Shown here: in pieces, positions 46,790 through 56,225 of the stretch
How positions within the stretch are numbered: the first letter of the stretch is position 1
Layout of the letters: each line of letters begins with the position of its first letter
Source of the DNA: Aureimonas frigidaquae
GTDB lineage: Bacteria; Pseudomonadota; Alphaproteobacteria; Rhizobiales; Rhizobiaceae
DNA: 64,000 nucleotides
NCBI RefSeq assembly: GCF_001463905.1
Contig: NZ_BBWR01000018.1
Coordinates: forward strand, 62,001 to 126,000
Direction: 5' to 3'
The notes under the pieces: model-generated
Database searches by the model: none
Told to the model about the DNA's origin: nothing
The model's input: only the letters and a program-made list of their open reading frames with translations
Position numbers and translations under genes: made by a program

Positions 46790-47692
46790 CATTGGAACCA
46801 GGCTGCCATGCGCGGCGGCCAGTATGTCCTGTGTCAGCCCCTCCAGCGCCGCGCCCGCCAGGCGGTTGATCTGCCAGTGAAGCGGCACGTCGAGCGGCGT
46901 GTCCGCCTGCAGCTCGACCAGGCGGCCGGCATCTAGATGCGCGCGCACGAGCGGCTCCGGGTTCATGCCCCAGCCCATACCGGCAAGGCATGCATCCACG
47001 AAGCCCCGGCTGGAGGGCAGCCAATGCGTCGGCCCGATGACGGGCCGCCCGAAGACCTGCCGCGCCCAGCGCTCCTGCAGCCGGTCCTTTTCGTTGAAGG
47101 TCAGGCTCGGCGTATCGGCTAGGGCCTGCGCATCGAGCCCACGTGGCAGATGCCGCGCGACGAAATCGGGGCTGGCCGTCGCCAGGTAGCGCAGCGCGCC
47201 AAGCGGCACAACGCGGCAGCCCTGGACCGGACTGACCGAGGCGGTCACGGCGGCCACCACGCGCCCCTGTTCGAGCCATTCTGCCGTGTGATCCTGATCG
47301 TCCACCGCAAACTTGATCAAATGCCCCGTGCGCACCGCAAAGGCAGCGGCGGGCGCCAGAAACCAGGTCGCCAGACTGTCGGCGTTGATGCCGATATGCA
47401 GGACGGTTCGGGGCTGCTGGCCGGATGACCAAGTGGGCGGCGCTGGCAGGCGCTGCAGGAGCTCGGCTTCGAGCAGTCCGACATGTTCGACATGCCGGCA
47501 CAGCCAGCTACCGGTCTCGGTCGCCAGGCAGGGGGTACCGCGCACGATCAGGACGGCGCCGAGCCGCTCCTCCAGCCGGCGCACGCGCTGCGATACGGCG
47601 GACGGCGTCACCCCCAGAAACTCGGCCGCCTTCTCGAAGCTTCCGGTTTCCGCGACGGCCGATACGGCACGCAAGGCGGCATAGTCCAGCAT
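46775..47692 (-). CDS. argP: LysR-family regulator, ArgP/LysG type
   Basis: This 305-residue regulator has an N-terminal winged helix (FEKAAEFLGVTPSAVSQRVRRLEERLGAVLIVR) of the ArgP group and a periplasmic-binding-like effector domain (LHIGINADSLATWFLAP near residue 85). ArgP/LysG activates amino-acid exporters when lysine or arginine is plentiful. It diverges from a LysE/ArgO exporter gene, the classic pairing. Its end overlaps the ApnL-like gene by 15 bases. An in-frame ATG at 47710 is an alternative start. Confidence 0.88.
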   Translation of the reverse strand: MLDYAALRAVSAVAETGSFEKAAEFLGVTPSAVSQRVRRLEERLGAVLIVRGTPCLATETGSWLCRHVEHVGLLEAELLQRLPAPPTWSSGQQPRTVLHIGINADSLATWFLAPAAAFAVRTGHLIKFAVDDQDHTAEWLEQGRVVAAVTASVSPVQGCRVVPLGALRYLATASPDFVARHLPRGLDAQALADTPSLTFNEKDRLQERWARQVFGRPVIGPTHWLPSSRGFVDACLAGMGWGMNPEPLVRAHLDAGRLVELQADTPLDVPLHWQINRLAGAALEGLTQDILAAAHGSLVPMSPAA

Positions 47693-47790
47693 GATGAAGC
47701 GCTCCTTCATCGGGATTAGGAGATTTAACTGGCCTGCATCACTCACAGGCGGTAGCAGCCCCATCGACACGCCGCAACGGGGCCGACGCC

Positions 47791-48402
47791 ATGCTGCATC
47801 TACCGACCTATCTGACGGGCTTTTCCATGGGGCTCGGCCTGATCCTCGCCATCGGGGCGCAAAACGCCTTCGTGCTGCGGCAGGGGCTACGCGGGGAGCA
47901 TGTCCTGGCCGTGTGCCTGGCCTGTGCGCTGAGCGATGCGCTGCTGATCGCCATCGGTGTTGCAGGCTTCGGCCACATGGTCGCCCTGCTGCCGCAGCTC
48001 GAGCCGGTCATGCGCTATGCGGGTGCGGCCTTCCTGGCCTGGTACGGGCTGCGCAGCCTGCGCTCGGCGCTGGCGTCCACGGAGGCGCTGGCGGCGGCGC
48101 AGGGCGGGAGCCTGTCACTCAAGGCTGCGCTCGGCACGACGCTCGCCCTCACCTTCCTCAACCCGCATGTCTATCTGGATACGGTCGTGCTGCTGGGCAG
48201 CGTGTCCACCCAGTTCGAAGGGGCGCGGGCAAGCTTTGCAGCCGGGGCCATGACGGCGAGCGTCCTGTTCTTCTTTTCCCTTGGCTTCGGTGCGGCCTTT
48301 GCGCGGCCGCTCTTTGCGCGGCCCGGCGCATGGCGCCTTCTGGAAGGGGCCATCGCCATCGTCATGTGGACCATCGCGCTGCGGCTGGTCTTCGGCGCCT
48401 AG
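47791..48402 (+). CDS. LysE/ArgO-type amino-acid exporter
   Basis: This 203-residue inner-membrane exporter of the LysE family has about six helices. The N-terminus, GLGLILAIGAQNAFVLRQGL, is the highly conserved ArgO/LysE signature, and LTFLNPHVYLDTVVLLG in the middle is the second. It probably exports arginine or lysine. The 98-base gap to argP should hold the regulator's binding site. Its stop overlaps the convergent ppx gene by four bases. Confidence 0.92.
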   Translation: MLHLPTYLTGFSMGLGLILAIGAQNAFVLRQGLRGEHVLAVCLACALSDALLIAIGVAGFGHMVALLPQLEPVMRYAGAAFLAWYGLRSLRSALASTEALAAAQGGSLSLKAALGTTLALTFLNPHVYLDTVVLLGSVSTQFEGARASFAAGAMTASVLFFFSLGFGAAFARPLFARPGAWRLLEGAIAIVMWTIALRLVFGA

Positions 48403-49934
48403 CGGACTTCCAGCCGCAGGGTCCGGTCGATCACCTTGGCGAATTGCTGGAAGCGCGCGCGCGGGCGCTCGCCCACCAGTTCGGCCAGGTCCTTGGGCAC
48501 CACGAGCGTAAAGCCGCCGCGCGGATCCTGGATCCAGCGCAGCCGTTCCAGAACGCCCGGCATGGCCGCCGTCAGAAGGAAGGCCACCCGGAACAGAGAC
48601 GCCAGGACGCGGGCCCGCTCCAGCATCCGCTCGGGGATCAGACGGTCGAGGTCGGGCACCATGCCCTGTTCGAAGTGGCCCTCGTAGCGGAAGTAGTTCG
48701 TCAGCCCGAGAAAGGTCCGGCCGGCATGGTCGAGCGCCGGGAAAGAGGCGTGCACGGTGAAGGACAAGGCCTGCCCGCCGCGATAGTCCGGATGCGCGCG
48801 CCAGCTTGCATCCGCCAGCAGGCACGCAGCGTCACGCAGGCGCTCTTCCTCCGGCGTCTCATCGATGCCGAGCACATGGAACGTATCGCGGGCAAAGGCG
48901 ACGAGCTCTTCATTGTGCTGGGGCGAGCGCGCTCGCAACATGGACAGCTCGCGCGCCGTTTCGATCAGCGCGTCCCGCGCTGTCTCCGATTCGGGGAGCA
49001 GCGAGTGAAGGTAGCCCTCGCGCACCCCATAGGCAGAGACGACGACCTGCGCGGGCGACAGTTTCTCGATGACCGCCTGCAGCGTGACCGCGCCATAGGC
49101 CAGGAGCGGCCGGCGGCTGCGCGAGACGACGTCGATGCAGGGCAGCTTGTCCGGATCGCTCGATGCCACCTGGGCCAGGAAGGCAGTCAGGTTTTCCGCC
49201 GGCACGCTGTAGCCGTGCATCACCTGCAACGGGTATTTGACCTGTTCCATGTGCAGCTTGGCAAGGTTGCGCCAGGTCCCACCGACGGCATAGAAGCGCC
49301 GCCCGGAACAGGCGCCCGCCAGGGCACTGGTGCCGACAGCCTCGTCCGCGATGGCGCGGGCCCGGGCGATATCGCCGCCCGCCATGTCCCGCAGGCGCAG
49401 CCCGCCGAGCGGCAGGGTCAGCCCCTGCCCGATTTTAAAATCGGCCACGTCCACCAGTTCGAGGCTGCCGCCGCCGAGATCGCCGACGATGCCGTCGGGA
49501 TTGAAGAAGCCGGCCAGGACGCCTTCCGCCGCATAGCGCGCTTCATCGGCGCCGGACAGGATGGTGATGGGGCAGCCGATGGCGGCTTCCGCCGCTGCAA
49601 TGAAATCCGGGCCGTTCGAAGCTTCGCGCGCGGCGGCCGTTGCCAGCGGGTAGACGGCCTCGCAATCCGCCAGGCGCGCCAGCGCCCGGAAGCGCGTCAA
49701 CGCCGCCAACGCGCTGTCGACGGCATCGCTGTCCAGCCTGCCCGTTCGCGCCAGGCCCTTCCCCAGACCGGACAGCACCTTTTCGTTGAAGAGCTGGGTC
49801 GGCGAACGGCTGTTGCCCTCGTAGATGACCAGGCGCACCGAGTTGGAGCCGATGTCGACGACGGCCACCGGACGGCGGCCGAAGATACGACCCTGCCCCT
49901 TGCGGGGATCAATCAAAGCGGGAGTGTTCGGCAC
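48399..49934 (-). CDS. ppx: Exopolyphosphatase / guanosine pentaphosphatase (Ppx/GppA)
   Basis: This 511-residue ASKHA-fold phosphatase releases phosphate from polyphosphate chains or hydrolyses pppGpp. The N-terminal phosphate loop is [16 protein letters not shown], the second is [14 protein letters not shown], and [10 protein letters not shown] carries the general-base glutamate. A helical HD-like C-terminal part follows (residues about 320-511). It overlaps the end of ppk by 26 bases; the two form the polyphosphate-making and -breaking pair. Confidence 0.93.
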   Translation of the reverse strand: MPNTPALIDPRKGQGRIFGRRPVAVVDIGSNSVRLVIYEGNSRSPTQLFNEKVLSGLGKGLARTGRLDSDAVDSALAALTRFRALARLADCEAVYPLATAAAREASNGPDFIAAAEAAIGCPITILSGADEARYAAEGVLAGFFNPDGIVGDLGGGSLELVDVADFKIGQGLTLPLGGLRLRDMAGGDIARARAIADEAVGTSALAGACSGRRFYAVGGTWRNLAKLHMEQVKYPLQVMHGYSVPAENLTAFLAQVASSDPDKLPCIDVVSRSRRPLLAYGAVTLQAVIEKLSPAQVVVSAYGVREGYLHSLLPESETARDALIETARELSMLRARSPQHNEELVAFARDTFHVLGIDETPEEERLRDAACLLADASWRAHPDYRGGQALSFTVHASFPALDHAGRTFLGLTNYFRYEGHFEQGMVPDLDRLIPERMLERARVLASLFRVAFLLTAAMPGVLERLRWIQDPRGGFTLVVPKDLAELVGERPRARFQQFAKVIDRTLRLEVR

Positions 49935-52362
49935 GTTGCCTTGCTATCAGTTTGGGCGCGTTGGACTTCAGGGCCTTGCCGCGGCCGGACAGGCTCGGAT
50001 TGGTCATGAAGTAGCGTTGCGCGTTGAAAGGTTGCTCGCCCCCGGAGGGAGAGATCCGCCGGGAGGTGCCGTCGGGCAGGACGGTCCAGCTCTGCTGATT
50101 GTCCAGAATGTTGCCGAGCATGATCTGTGAAAGAACCTGGCTGTGCACCGTGGGTGTCGTTATCGGAATCATGGTTTCGACGCGCCGGTCAAGGTTGCGG
50201 GGCATCAGGTCGGCCGAGCTCATGTAGACGAGCGCCTTTTCCGAAGGCAAGCCGTAACCGTTGCCGAAGCAATAGATACGACTGTGTTCCAGGAAGCGCC
50301 CGACGATGGATTTGACGCGGATATTCTCCGACAGGCCGGGAACGCGTGGACGCAGGCAACAAATGCCGCGCACCACCAGATCGATCTCCACCCCGGCCTG
50401 GCTGGCGCGATACAGGGCATCGATGATCTGCGGATCGACGAGCGAGTTCATCTTCATCCAGATCTGGCCGCCGCGTCCGGCCTTCTGGTGCTCGACCTCT
50501 TCCTCGATATGCTGGAGGATGCGCTTGCGCAGGTTGAGCGGCGAAACGGCGAGCTTGCGCAGCTCGTTCGGCTCGGCATAGCCGGTGATGTAGTTGAAGA
50601 TCATCGCCACATCGTGGGCGATGTCGGGATCGGCCGTGAAGTAGGACAGGTCCGTATAGATGCGCGCGGTGATCGGGTGGTAGTTGCCCGTCCCCACATG
50701 CACGAAGGACACGATCTTTCCCTCCTCGCGCCGCACGACGAGCGACAGCTTGGAGTGCGTCTTCTTTTCGATGAAGCCGAACACGACCTGCACGCCGGCG
50801 CGCTCCAGGTCGCGCGCCCATTTGATGTTGGCTTCCTCGTCGAAGCGGGCCTTCAGCTCGACCAGCGCCGTCACCGACTTGCCGGCCTCTGCCGCGTCGA
50901 TCAAGGCGCGTACGATCGGCGAATCGTTCGACGTGCGGTAGAGCGTCTGCTTGATCGCGACCACATTGGGGTCCAACGCGGCCTGGCGCAGGAACTGCAC
51001 CACCACGTCGAAGGATTCGTACGGATGGTGGACGACGATGTCCTTCTCGCGGATCGCGGCGAAGCAATCGCCGTTATGCTCGCGGATGCGTTCGGGGAAA
51101 CGGGGGATGTAGGGCTCGAACTTCAGGTCATCGCGCGGGAGCTTGACGATCTGCGATACGGCGTCAAGCGCCAGCATCCCGTCCATGACCGAAATCCGGC
51201 TCTCACTGACCGCCAATTCGCTCGTCACGAAGTTGCGGAGCGATTCCGGCATGACCTGGTCGAACTCGATGCGGATCACCGATCCGCGCCTTCTCCGCTT
51301 CAACGCCGACTCGAACAGGCGGACCAGATCCTCCGCCTCCTCCTCCACCTCGATGTCGGAATCGCGGATCAGCCGGAACGTCCCCTGTCCGCGCACGCGG
51401 TAGCCGGGGAACAGCCGCGTGATGAACAGGGCCACCACGCTTTCCAGCGGCACGAAACGATAGGTCCCGTCCTCCGTCACCGGCATTTCCACGAAGCGCT
51501 GCAGCGCGACGGGCAGGCGCAGAAGCGCGTTCATGCGGTGTGAGTCCCGCTCCCGCACGAGCGACAGCGCCATGGAGAAGCCGAGATTGGGAATGAAGGG
51601 GAACGGATGCGCCGGGTCGATGGACAGGGGCGTCAGGACGGGGAAGATCGTCTCGTCGAAATGGCGCTCCAGCCATTCGTGCTCGGCCTTCTTCAGATCA
51701 CCCGCGGCGACGATCTGGATCCGCTCGGTCTTGAGCGCCTTGACGAGTTCGGCCAACGTCGCCTGCTGCGCCTCCTGAAGGAGCTCCACCTCGTCGAGCA
51801 CGCGGTCGAGCTGCTCCTGCGGCAGGAGGCCGTCGGCGCTGCGCACGGGGATCTTCTCACGCACCTGGCCGGCAAGCCCGGCCACCCGCACCATGAAGAA
51901 CTCGTCCAGATTGCCGGCCGAGATGGACAGGAAGCGCAGGCGCTCCAGAAGCGGGTGGTTGGTGTTGCCCGCCTCTTCCAGGACGCGCCGGTTGAATTGA
52001 AGCCAGGAGAACTCGCGGTTGACGAAACGGTCGGCCGGCAGCTCGTCGACACGCGGCGCCAGCTCGGCGGCGGGCGCTGCGGCAATCACGCCGATGGCCT
52101 CCATCAGCGGCCGGTCCGGCATGGCCGAAAGGGGAACGCCTTCCTCGCCCGCGCGGGCGGCGGCCATCACGGCAGAGGCGGCGCCATTGCCGACCAGCCC
52201 GTCCACCAAAGCGGCGGCGGCCTCTTCCGCTTTCTCGATTTCGACCGGTGGGAGCGGCGCGGGCTTGCGGGCGCGGGTGGCAGGCCGCGGCTTTGCGGCA
52301 GCGCCGGCGCGTGGGGAAGCGCTCTTGGTGGCGCGGGTGCTCTTGCCGGACATCTCGTTCAC
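49909..52362 (-). CDS. ppk: Polyphosphate kinase 1
   Basis: This membrane-associated enzyme makes polyphosphate from ATP. The core begins near residue 105 ([17 protein letters not shown]). Catalytic-domain motifs are [18 protein letters not shown] (with the phospho-accepting histidine) and HVGTGNYHP. At 817 residues it is about 100 longer than typical because of an alanine/lysine/proline-rich N-terminus that looks disordered. The start is GTG at 52362 with GGGAG upstream; ATG 52353 is close by. It is translationally coupled to ppx. Confidence 0.95.
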   Translation of the reverse strand: MNEMSGKSTRATKSASPRAGAAAKPRPATRARKPAPLPPVEIEKAEEAAAALVDGLVGNGAASAVMAAARAGEEGVPLSAMPDRPLMEAIGVIAAAPAAELAPRVDELPADRFVNREFSWLQFNRRVLEEAGNTNHPLLERLRFLSISAGNLDEFFMVRVAGLAGQVREKIPVRSADGLLPQEQLDRVLDEVELLQEAQQATLAELVKALKTERIQIVAAGDLKKAEHEWLERHFDETIFPVLTPLSIDPAHPFPFIPNLGFSMALSLVRERDSHRMNALLRLPVALQRFVEMPVTEDGTYRFVPLESVVALFITRLFPGYRVRGQGTFRLIRDSDIEVEEEAEDLVRLFESALKRRRRGSVIRIEFDQVMPESLRNFVTSELAVSESRISVMDGMLALDAVSQIVKLPRDDLKFEPYIPRFPERIREHNGDCFAAIREKDIVVHHPYESFDVVVQFLRQAALDPNVVAIKQTLYRTSNDSPIVRALIDAAEAGKSVTALVELKARFDEEANIKWARDLERAGVQVVFGFIEKKTHSKLSLVVRREEGKIVSFVHVGTGNYHPITARIYTDLSYFTADPDIAHDVAMIFNYITGYAEPNELRKLAVSPLNLRKRILQHIEEEVEHQKAGRGGQIWMKMNSLVDPQIIDALYRASQAGVEIDLVVRGICCLRPRVPGLSENIRVKSIVGRFLEHSRIYCFGNGYGLPSEKALVYMSSADLMPRNLDRRVETMIPITTPTVHSQVLSQIMLGNILDNQQSWTVLPDGTSRRISPSGGEQPFNAQRYFMTNPSLSGRGKALKSNAPKLIARQRAEHSRFD

Positions 52363-52392
52363 GCGATTCTCCCATACTGCCCGAATGTAAAC

Positions 52393-52406
52393 CTAAGCGC
52401 GCTTAG
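52393..52406. promoter_or_regulatory. 14-base perfect palindrome upstream of ppk
   Basis: CTAAGCGCGCTTAG lies in the 74-base gap between the hda-like gene and ppk, 31 bases before the ppk start. It may be an operator or a weak hairpin for the upstream transcript. No regulator can be named. Confidence 0.4.
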
Positions 52407-52436
52407 CCCGCCCGAGCAACGTTTTGATGACGGGAA

Positions 52437-53099
52437 TCAGGCGGCGTTCAGATCGTCCAGAACCGCGCTGACCAAAGCGCGTGTCACGCGCCGGCCGGCC
52501 GCCAGGCTTTCGCGGTCCAGCCTGTCGACCAGCGTCTGCGCTGCAACCACGGAGCGCTCCATCCGCGGCACGACATAGCTGAGAAGCCGGGGATCCACAT
52601 CCATCTGCCGATCGGCGAAAAGCTTGAAGAGCACGCCCTCCAGGAGCGCATCGTCCGGCGCCCCGATGGCGACCTGCGTCGCCGCCCGCAGGCGGGATGC
52701 AAGGTCGGGCAAGGCGACCTTCAAAGCGGGGGCCGACACGCGGCTGGTGATGAGCACCGTGCCAAGCCCCGTCCGCGCGGCGTTGACCACGGCGAAGATT
52801 TCCGGCTCCGTCAGGTCGGTGCGGTCGATATCGTCGATCACCGCGACGAAGCCGGGCTCCTGCGCAAAACCTTGGCCATGCGCGGGAACCACCGCCCCGT
52901 GTTCGAGCGCGAAGGCCGATGCCAGATGCGTCTTGCCGCTGCCGGCGGGCCCGCTCAGGAACAGGACGGGGTGCGGCCAGGCCGGCCAGGCATCGACGGC
53001 ATCGACCGCGAGCCGGTTCGATTCCGTTTCGATGAAGTCCGCCCGCGCAAAGGAGGCGCGGTGCGGCAGTTCGAAGGGGAGCTGGCGGGGTTTGGTCAT
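52437..53099 (-). CDS. hdaA: DnaA-related protein, HdaA-like
   Basis: This 220-residue AAA+ protein resembles the ATPase part of DnaA and the regulator Hda/HdaA, which stimulates ATP hydrolysis on DnaA to prevent over-initiation. The start [22 protein letters not shown] matches the Hda N-terminus, where the QLPFEL peptide fits the clamp-binding motif. Walker A is GPAGSGKTH, and FVAVIDDIDR acts as Walker B. No DNA-binding domain IV is present. It overlaps the permease gene upstream (ATGA), a conserved pairing. Confidence 0.88.
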   Translation of the reverse strand: MTKPRQLPFELPHRASFARADFIETESNRLAVDAVDAWPAWPHPVLFLSGPAGSGKTHLASAFALEHGAVVPAHGQGFAQEPGFVAVIDDIDRTDLTEPEIFAVVNAARTGLGTVLITSRVSAPALKVALPDLASRLRAATQVAIGAPDDALLEGVLFKLFADRQMDVDPRLLSYVVPRMERSVVAAQTLVDRLDRESLAAGRRVTRALVSAVLDDLNAA

Positions 53100-54274
53100 G
53101 ACCCGTCTCCTCTGGCGCCGTCGCGGGGCGAAAATTCGTTGCGGATCGCGGCCGACAGATCAAGGCTCTCCAGCTTGGACGGCGGCTGTGTTTCGATCGT
53201 GCGGCCGTAATAGACGTCGCTTTCCAGGTATTTTCCGAGCGCGAAGCGGACGAGCACGCCGACTGCCGCCGCGGCCGGCACGGCAATGAGCAACCCGACG
53301 AAGCCGAACATGGCGCCGAAGGCAAAAAGGGCGAACATCAGCCAGACCGGATGCAGCCCGACCGAAGCGCCCACCAGCTTGGGCTGGAGGATATAGCCCT
53401 CGATGAACTGCCCGGTGAAGAAGACGCCGGCCGTCGCCGCCACCCACATCCAGTCGGGTGAGAACTGGACGAGCGCGATCCCCACCGCCACGATCAGTCC
53501 GAGGGCCGAGCCGACATAGGGAATGAAGGAGATCATCCCCGCAAAGAAGCCGATCAACAGGCCGAAATTCAGCCCCACCAGCGTCAGGCCGACCGCATAA
53601 TAGGTGCCGAGGATCAGGCACAGGCTGCCCTGCCCGCGCACGAAGCCGGCGACCGAGCGGTCCACCTCACGCGCAAGGCGGCGCACCGTGGCCAGATGCT
53701 GCCGCGGCACCCAGGAATCGATGCGATCGATCATCCTGTCCCAGTCAAGCAAAAGGTAGAAGGCGACCACCGGCGTGACCACGAAGAGCGACAGGAAGTT
53801 CACCAGCGCCAGGCTGGATGTCCAGAGCTGCCCGACAAAGCTCGTGAAGAAGGCCGTGCTCTGGCGCACGATGTCCGAGAAATCCTGGCTGAGGCTCTGC
53901 TCCTGATCCTGGAACATCCAGGACAGGGGGCCGGCGCGGGCCTCGATAGCCAGTTCCTGCAAGCGTTGCAGGTAATGCGGAAGATTGGCGACGAAGGATG
54001 CGATCTGGCTGGAGATCACCGGCACGATGACCAGAATCATCGCCACGATCAGGACGACGAAGACGACCAGGATGACGAAGGATGCCATCAGCCGCGACAA
54101 GCCGCGGCGCGACAGCCAGTCGGCGACCGGATCGAGGAAATAGGCCAGCACCATGCCCAGCACGAACGGCAGAAGGATCGAGCTGAAAACCCAGATGAAG
54201 GCCAGCACGAGAGCCCCCGCCCCGCCCCAGAACAAGGCCTGTCGCCGGAGGAGCCGGCTGCGATCCTTCACCAT
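53096..54274 (-). CDS. AI-2E/PerM family permease-like membrane protein
   Basis: This 392-residue inner-membrane protein has about eight hydrophobic segments. The family blocks are [24 protein letters not shown] near residue 35, [20 protein letters not shown] near residue 175, and [23 protein letters not shown] near residue 240. Members are described as AI-2 exporters or sodium/proton exchangers. Its link with hdaA is conserved but functionally unexplained. It diverges from purM across 172 bases. Confidence 0.88.
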   Translation of the reverse strand: MVKDRSRLLRRQALFWGGAGALVLAFIWVFSSILLPFVLGMVLAYFLDPVADWLSRRGLSRLMASFVILVVFVVLIVAMILVIVPVISSQIASFVANLPHYLQRLQELAIEARAGPLSWMFQDQEQSLSQDFSDIVRQSTAFFTSFVGQLWTSSLALVNFLSLFVVTPVVAFYLLLDWDRMIDRIDSWVPRQHLATVRRLAREVDRSVAGFVRGQGSLCLILGTYYAVGLTLVGLNFGLLIGFFAGMISFIPYVGSALGLIVAVGIALVQFSPDWMWVAATAGVFFTGQFIEGYILQPKLVGASVGLHPVWLMFALFAFGAMFGFVGLLIAVPAAAAVGVLVRFALGKYLESDVYYGRTIETQPPSKLESLDLSAAIRNEFSPRDGARGDGS

Positions 54275-54446
54275 CTTCGCCGTGTCGCGCTCCGCTCAGC
54301 CTGTGCCTTTACCTGTCGAGATAGGCAGCCCCGACCGGGTGGGTCAAGGGATGGCGCGCCGCATTATCCCGGCTTTCCCTGTCGTTTTTGCACTTGTCTC
54401 CGCCATCCGCTCATGTCAACCGAACGGCAGGAACGGGGCGAGACAG

Positions 54447-55520
54447 ATGAGCGACCAGACAAAGACCGGTTTGACCTATCGCGACGCGGGCGTCGATATC
54501 GATGCGGGCAATGCGATGGTGGACCGTATCAAGCCCCTGGTGCGCTCCACCCGCCGCCCCGGCGCCGACGGTGAGATCGGCGGCTTCGGCGGGTTGTTCG
54601 ACCTGAAGGCGGCCGGCTTCACCGACCCGGTCCTCGTCGCCGCCAATGACGGCGTCGGCACCAAGCTGAAAATCGCCATCGATACCGGCCTGCACGATAC
54701 GATCGGCATCGACCTCGTCGCCATGTGCGTGAACGACCTCGTCGTGCAGGGCGCCGAGCCGCTCTTCTTCCTGGATTATTTCGCCACCGGCCGTCTGGAC
54801 CCCGCCCAGGGAGAGGCGATCGTCTCTGGCATCGCGCAAGGCTGCCGCCAGGCCGGCTGCGCGCTGATCGGCGGCGAAACCGCCGAGATGCCGGGCCTCT
54901 ACGCGGAAAAGGATTACGACCTGGCGGGCTTTGCCGTCGGCGCGGCCGAGCGCGGGCGCCTGCTGCCGAGCGCTGAGCTCGCGCAAGGCGACATGATCCT
55001 CGGCCTTGCCTCGTCGGGCGTCCATTCGAACGGCTATTCGCTGGTTCGCCGCATCGTGGAGCGCAGCGGCGCCGCCTACGATGCGCCCGCCCCCTTCGAC
55101 GCCACGCGCAGCCTGGCGCAGGCCCTGATGGAGCCGACGCGTATCTATGTCCGCCCGCTCCTGGCCACGCTCGCGCAGGGGCAAGGCATCAAGGCGCTGG
55201 CGCACATCACCGGCGGCGGTTTCCCGGAAAACATCCCCCGGGTCCTGCCGGCGCATCTGCGCGCGGATATCGACCTCGACGCCATCGACGTGCCCAAGGT
55301 CTTCGGCTGGCTGTCGCGCGAGGGCGGCGTCGGTGAGGCAGAGATGCTGCGCACCTTCAATTGCGGCGTCGGCATGATCGTCGTCGTCTCGGCGGCCGAT
55401 GCAGCCACAGTCAGCGCCCTTCTGCAGGAAGCGGGCGAAGGCGTCACGCCGCTGGGCCGCATCCTGGCGCGTGAGGACCAGCCCGCCGTCACCTTCAACG
55501 GATCGTTGAACCTGTCATGA
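54447..55520 (+). CDS. purM: Phosphoribosylformylglycinamidine cyclo-ligase
   Basis: This 357-residue ATP-dependent enzyme closes the imidazole ring in purine synthesis to give aminoimidazole ribotide. Motifs are [13 protein letters not shown] at the N-terminus, [30 protein letters not shown] and [16 protein letters not shown]. The ATG at 54447 gives the standard start; the frame opens further upstream opposite the permease gene. Its stop overlaps purN by four bases. Confidence 0.96.
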   Translation: MSDQTKTGLTYRDAGVDIDAGNAMVDRIKPLVRSTRRPGADGEIGGFGGLFDLKAAGFTDPVLVAANDGVGTKLKIAIDTGLHDTIGIDLVAMCVNDLVVQGAEPLFFLDYFATGRLDPAQGEAIVSGIAQGCRQAGCALIGGETAEMPGLYAEKDYDLAGFAVGAAERGRLLPSAELAQGDMILGLASSGVHSNGYSLVRRIVERSGAAYDAPAPFDATRSLAQALMEPTRIYVRPLLATLAQGQGIKALAHITGGGFPENIPRVLPAHLRADIDLDAIDVPKVFGWLSREGGVGEAEMLRTFNCGVGMIVVVSAADAATVSALLQEAGEGVTPLGRILAREDQPAVTFNGSLNLS

Positions 55521-56182
55521 CGACGCCGCGCAAGCGCATCGCCGTTCTGATTTCCGGCCGGGGCTCCAATATGGAAGCCCTGATCGAAGCCTGCCGCGCG
55601 CCCGATTTCCCGGGCGAGATCGTGCTCGTCCTGTCCAACCGGCCGGATGCGGGCGGGCTGGAGACCGCCCGGCGCGCCGGCATCCTGACGCTCGCGCTCG
55701 ACCACCGGGCCTATGCGAACCGCACCGCGCACGAGGATGCCGTCGCCGCCGCCCTCGACGAGGCCGCGCCCGATGTCGTCTGCCTTGCCGGCTACATGCG
55801 GCTCCTCGGCGCACCCTTCGTGGAGCGCTATGCCGGCCGGATGATCAACATCCACCCGTCCCTATTGCCGTTGTTTCCAGGGCTCCACACCCATGAACGG
55901 GCGCTGGCCGCCGGCATGCGCCTGCATGGCTGCACAGTGCATTACGTCACGGCCGGCATGGACGAAGGCCCGATCATCGCGCAGGCGGCCATCCCCGTCC
56001 ATGCGGGCGATGACGCGCAAAGCCTGTCCGCGCGCCTTCTAACCGCCGAGCACCGCCTCTACCCGCATGCGCTCCGCCTGGTCCTGTCGGGCCGCGTGCG
56101 CTGGCAGGATGGCGCGGCCGTGCCCGCGGCCACCGATGGAACGCCAGGCGGCGCGGGGGATATGCTGATCAGCCCGGCCTGA
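55517..56182 (+). CDS. purN: Phosphoribosylglycinamide formyltransferase
   Basis: This 221-residue enzyme transfers a formyl group from formyl-tetrahydrofolate to glycinamide ribotide. Key segments are [33 protein letters not shown] with the catalytic histidine, and [15 protein letters not shown] with the catalytic aspartate. It is coupled to purM by ATGA. It is convergent with the molybdopterin gene, 43 bases apart. Confidence 0.96.
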   Translation: MTTPRKRIAVLISGRGSNMEALIEACRAPDFPGEIVLVLSNRPDAGGLETARRAGILTLALDHRAYANRTAHEDAVAAALDEAAPDVVCLAGYMRLLGAPFVERYAGRMINIHPSLLPLFPGLHTHERALAAGMRLHGCTVHYVTAGMDEGPIIAQAAIPVHAGDDAQSLSARLLTAEHRLYPHALRLVLSGRVRWQDGAAVPAATDGTPGGAGDMLISPA

Positions 56183-56225
56183 CGCCCGGCCTTTCCGGGC
56201 ATCGAACACGCCAAGCAGGCGCGGC

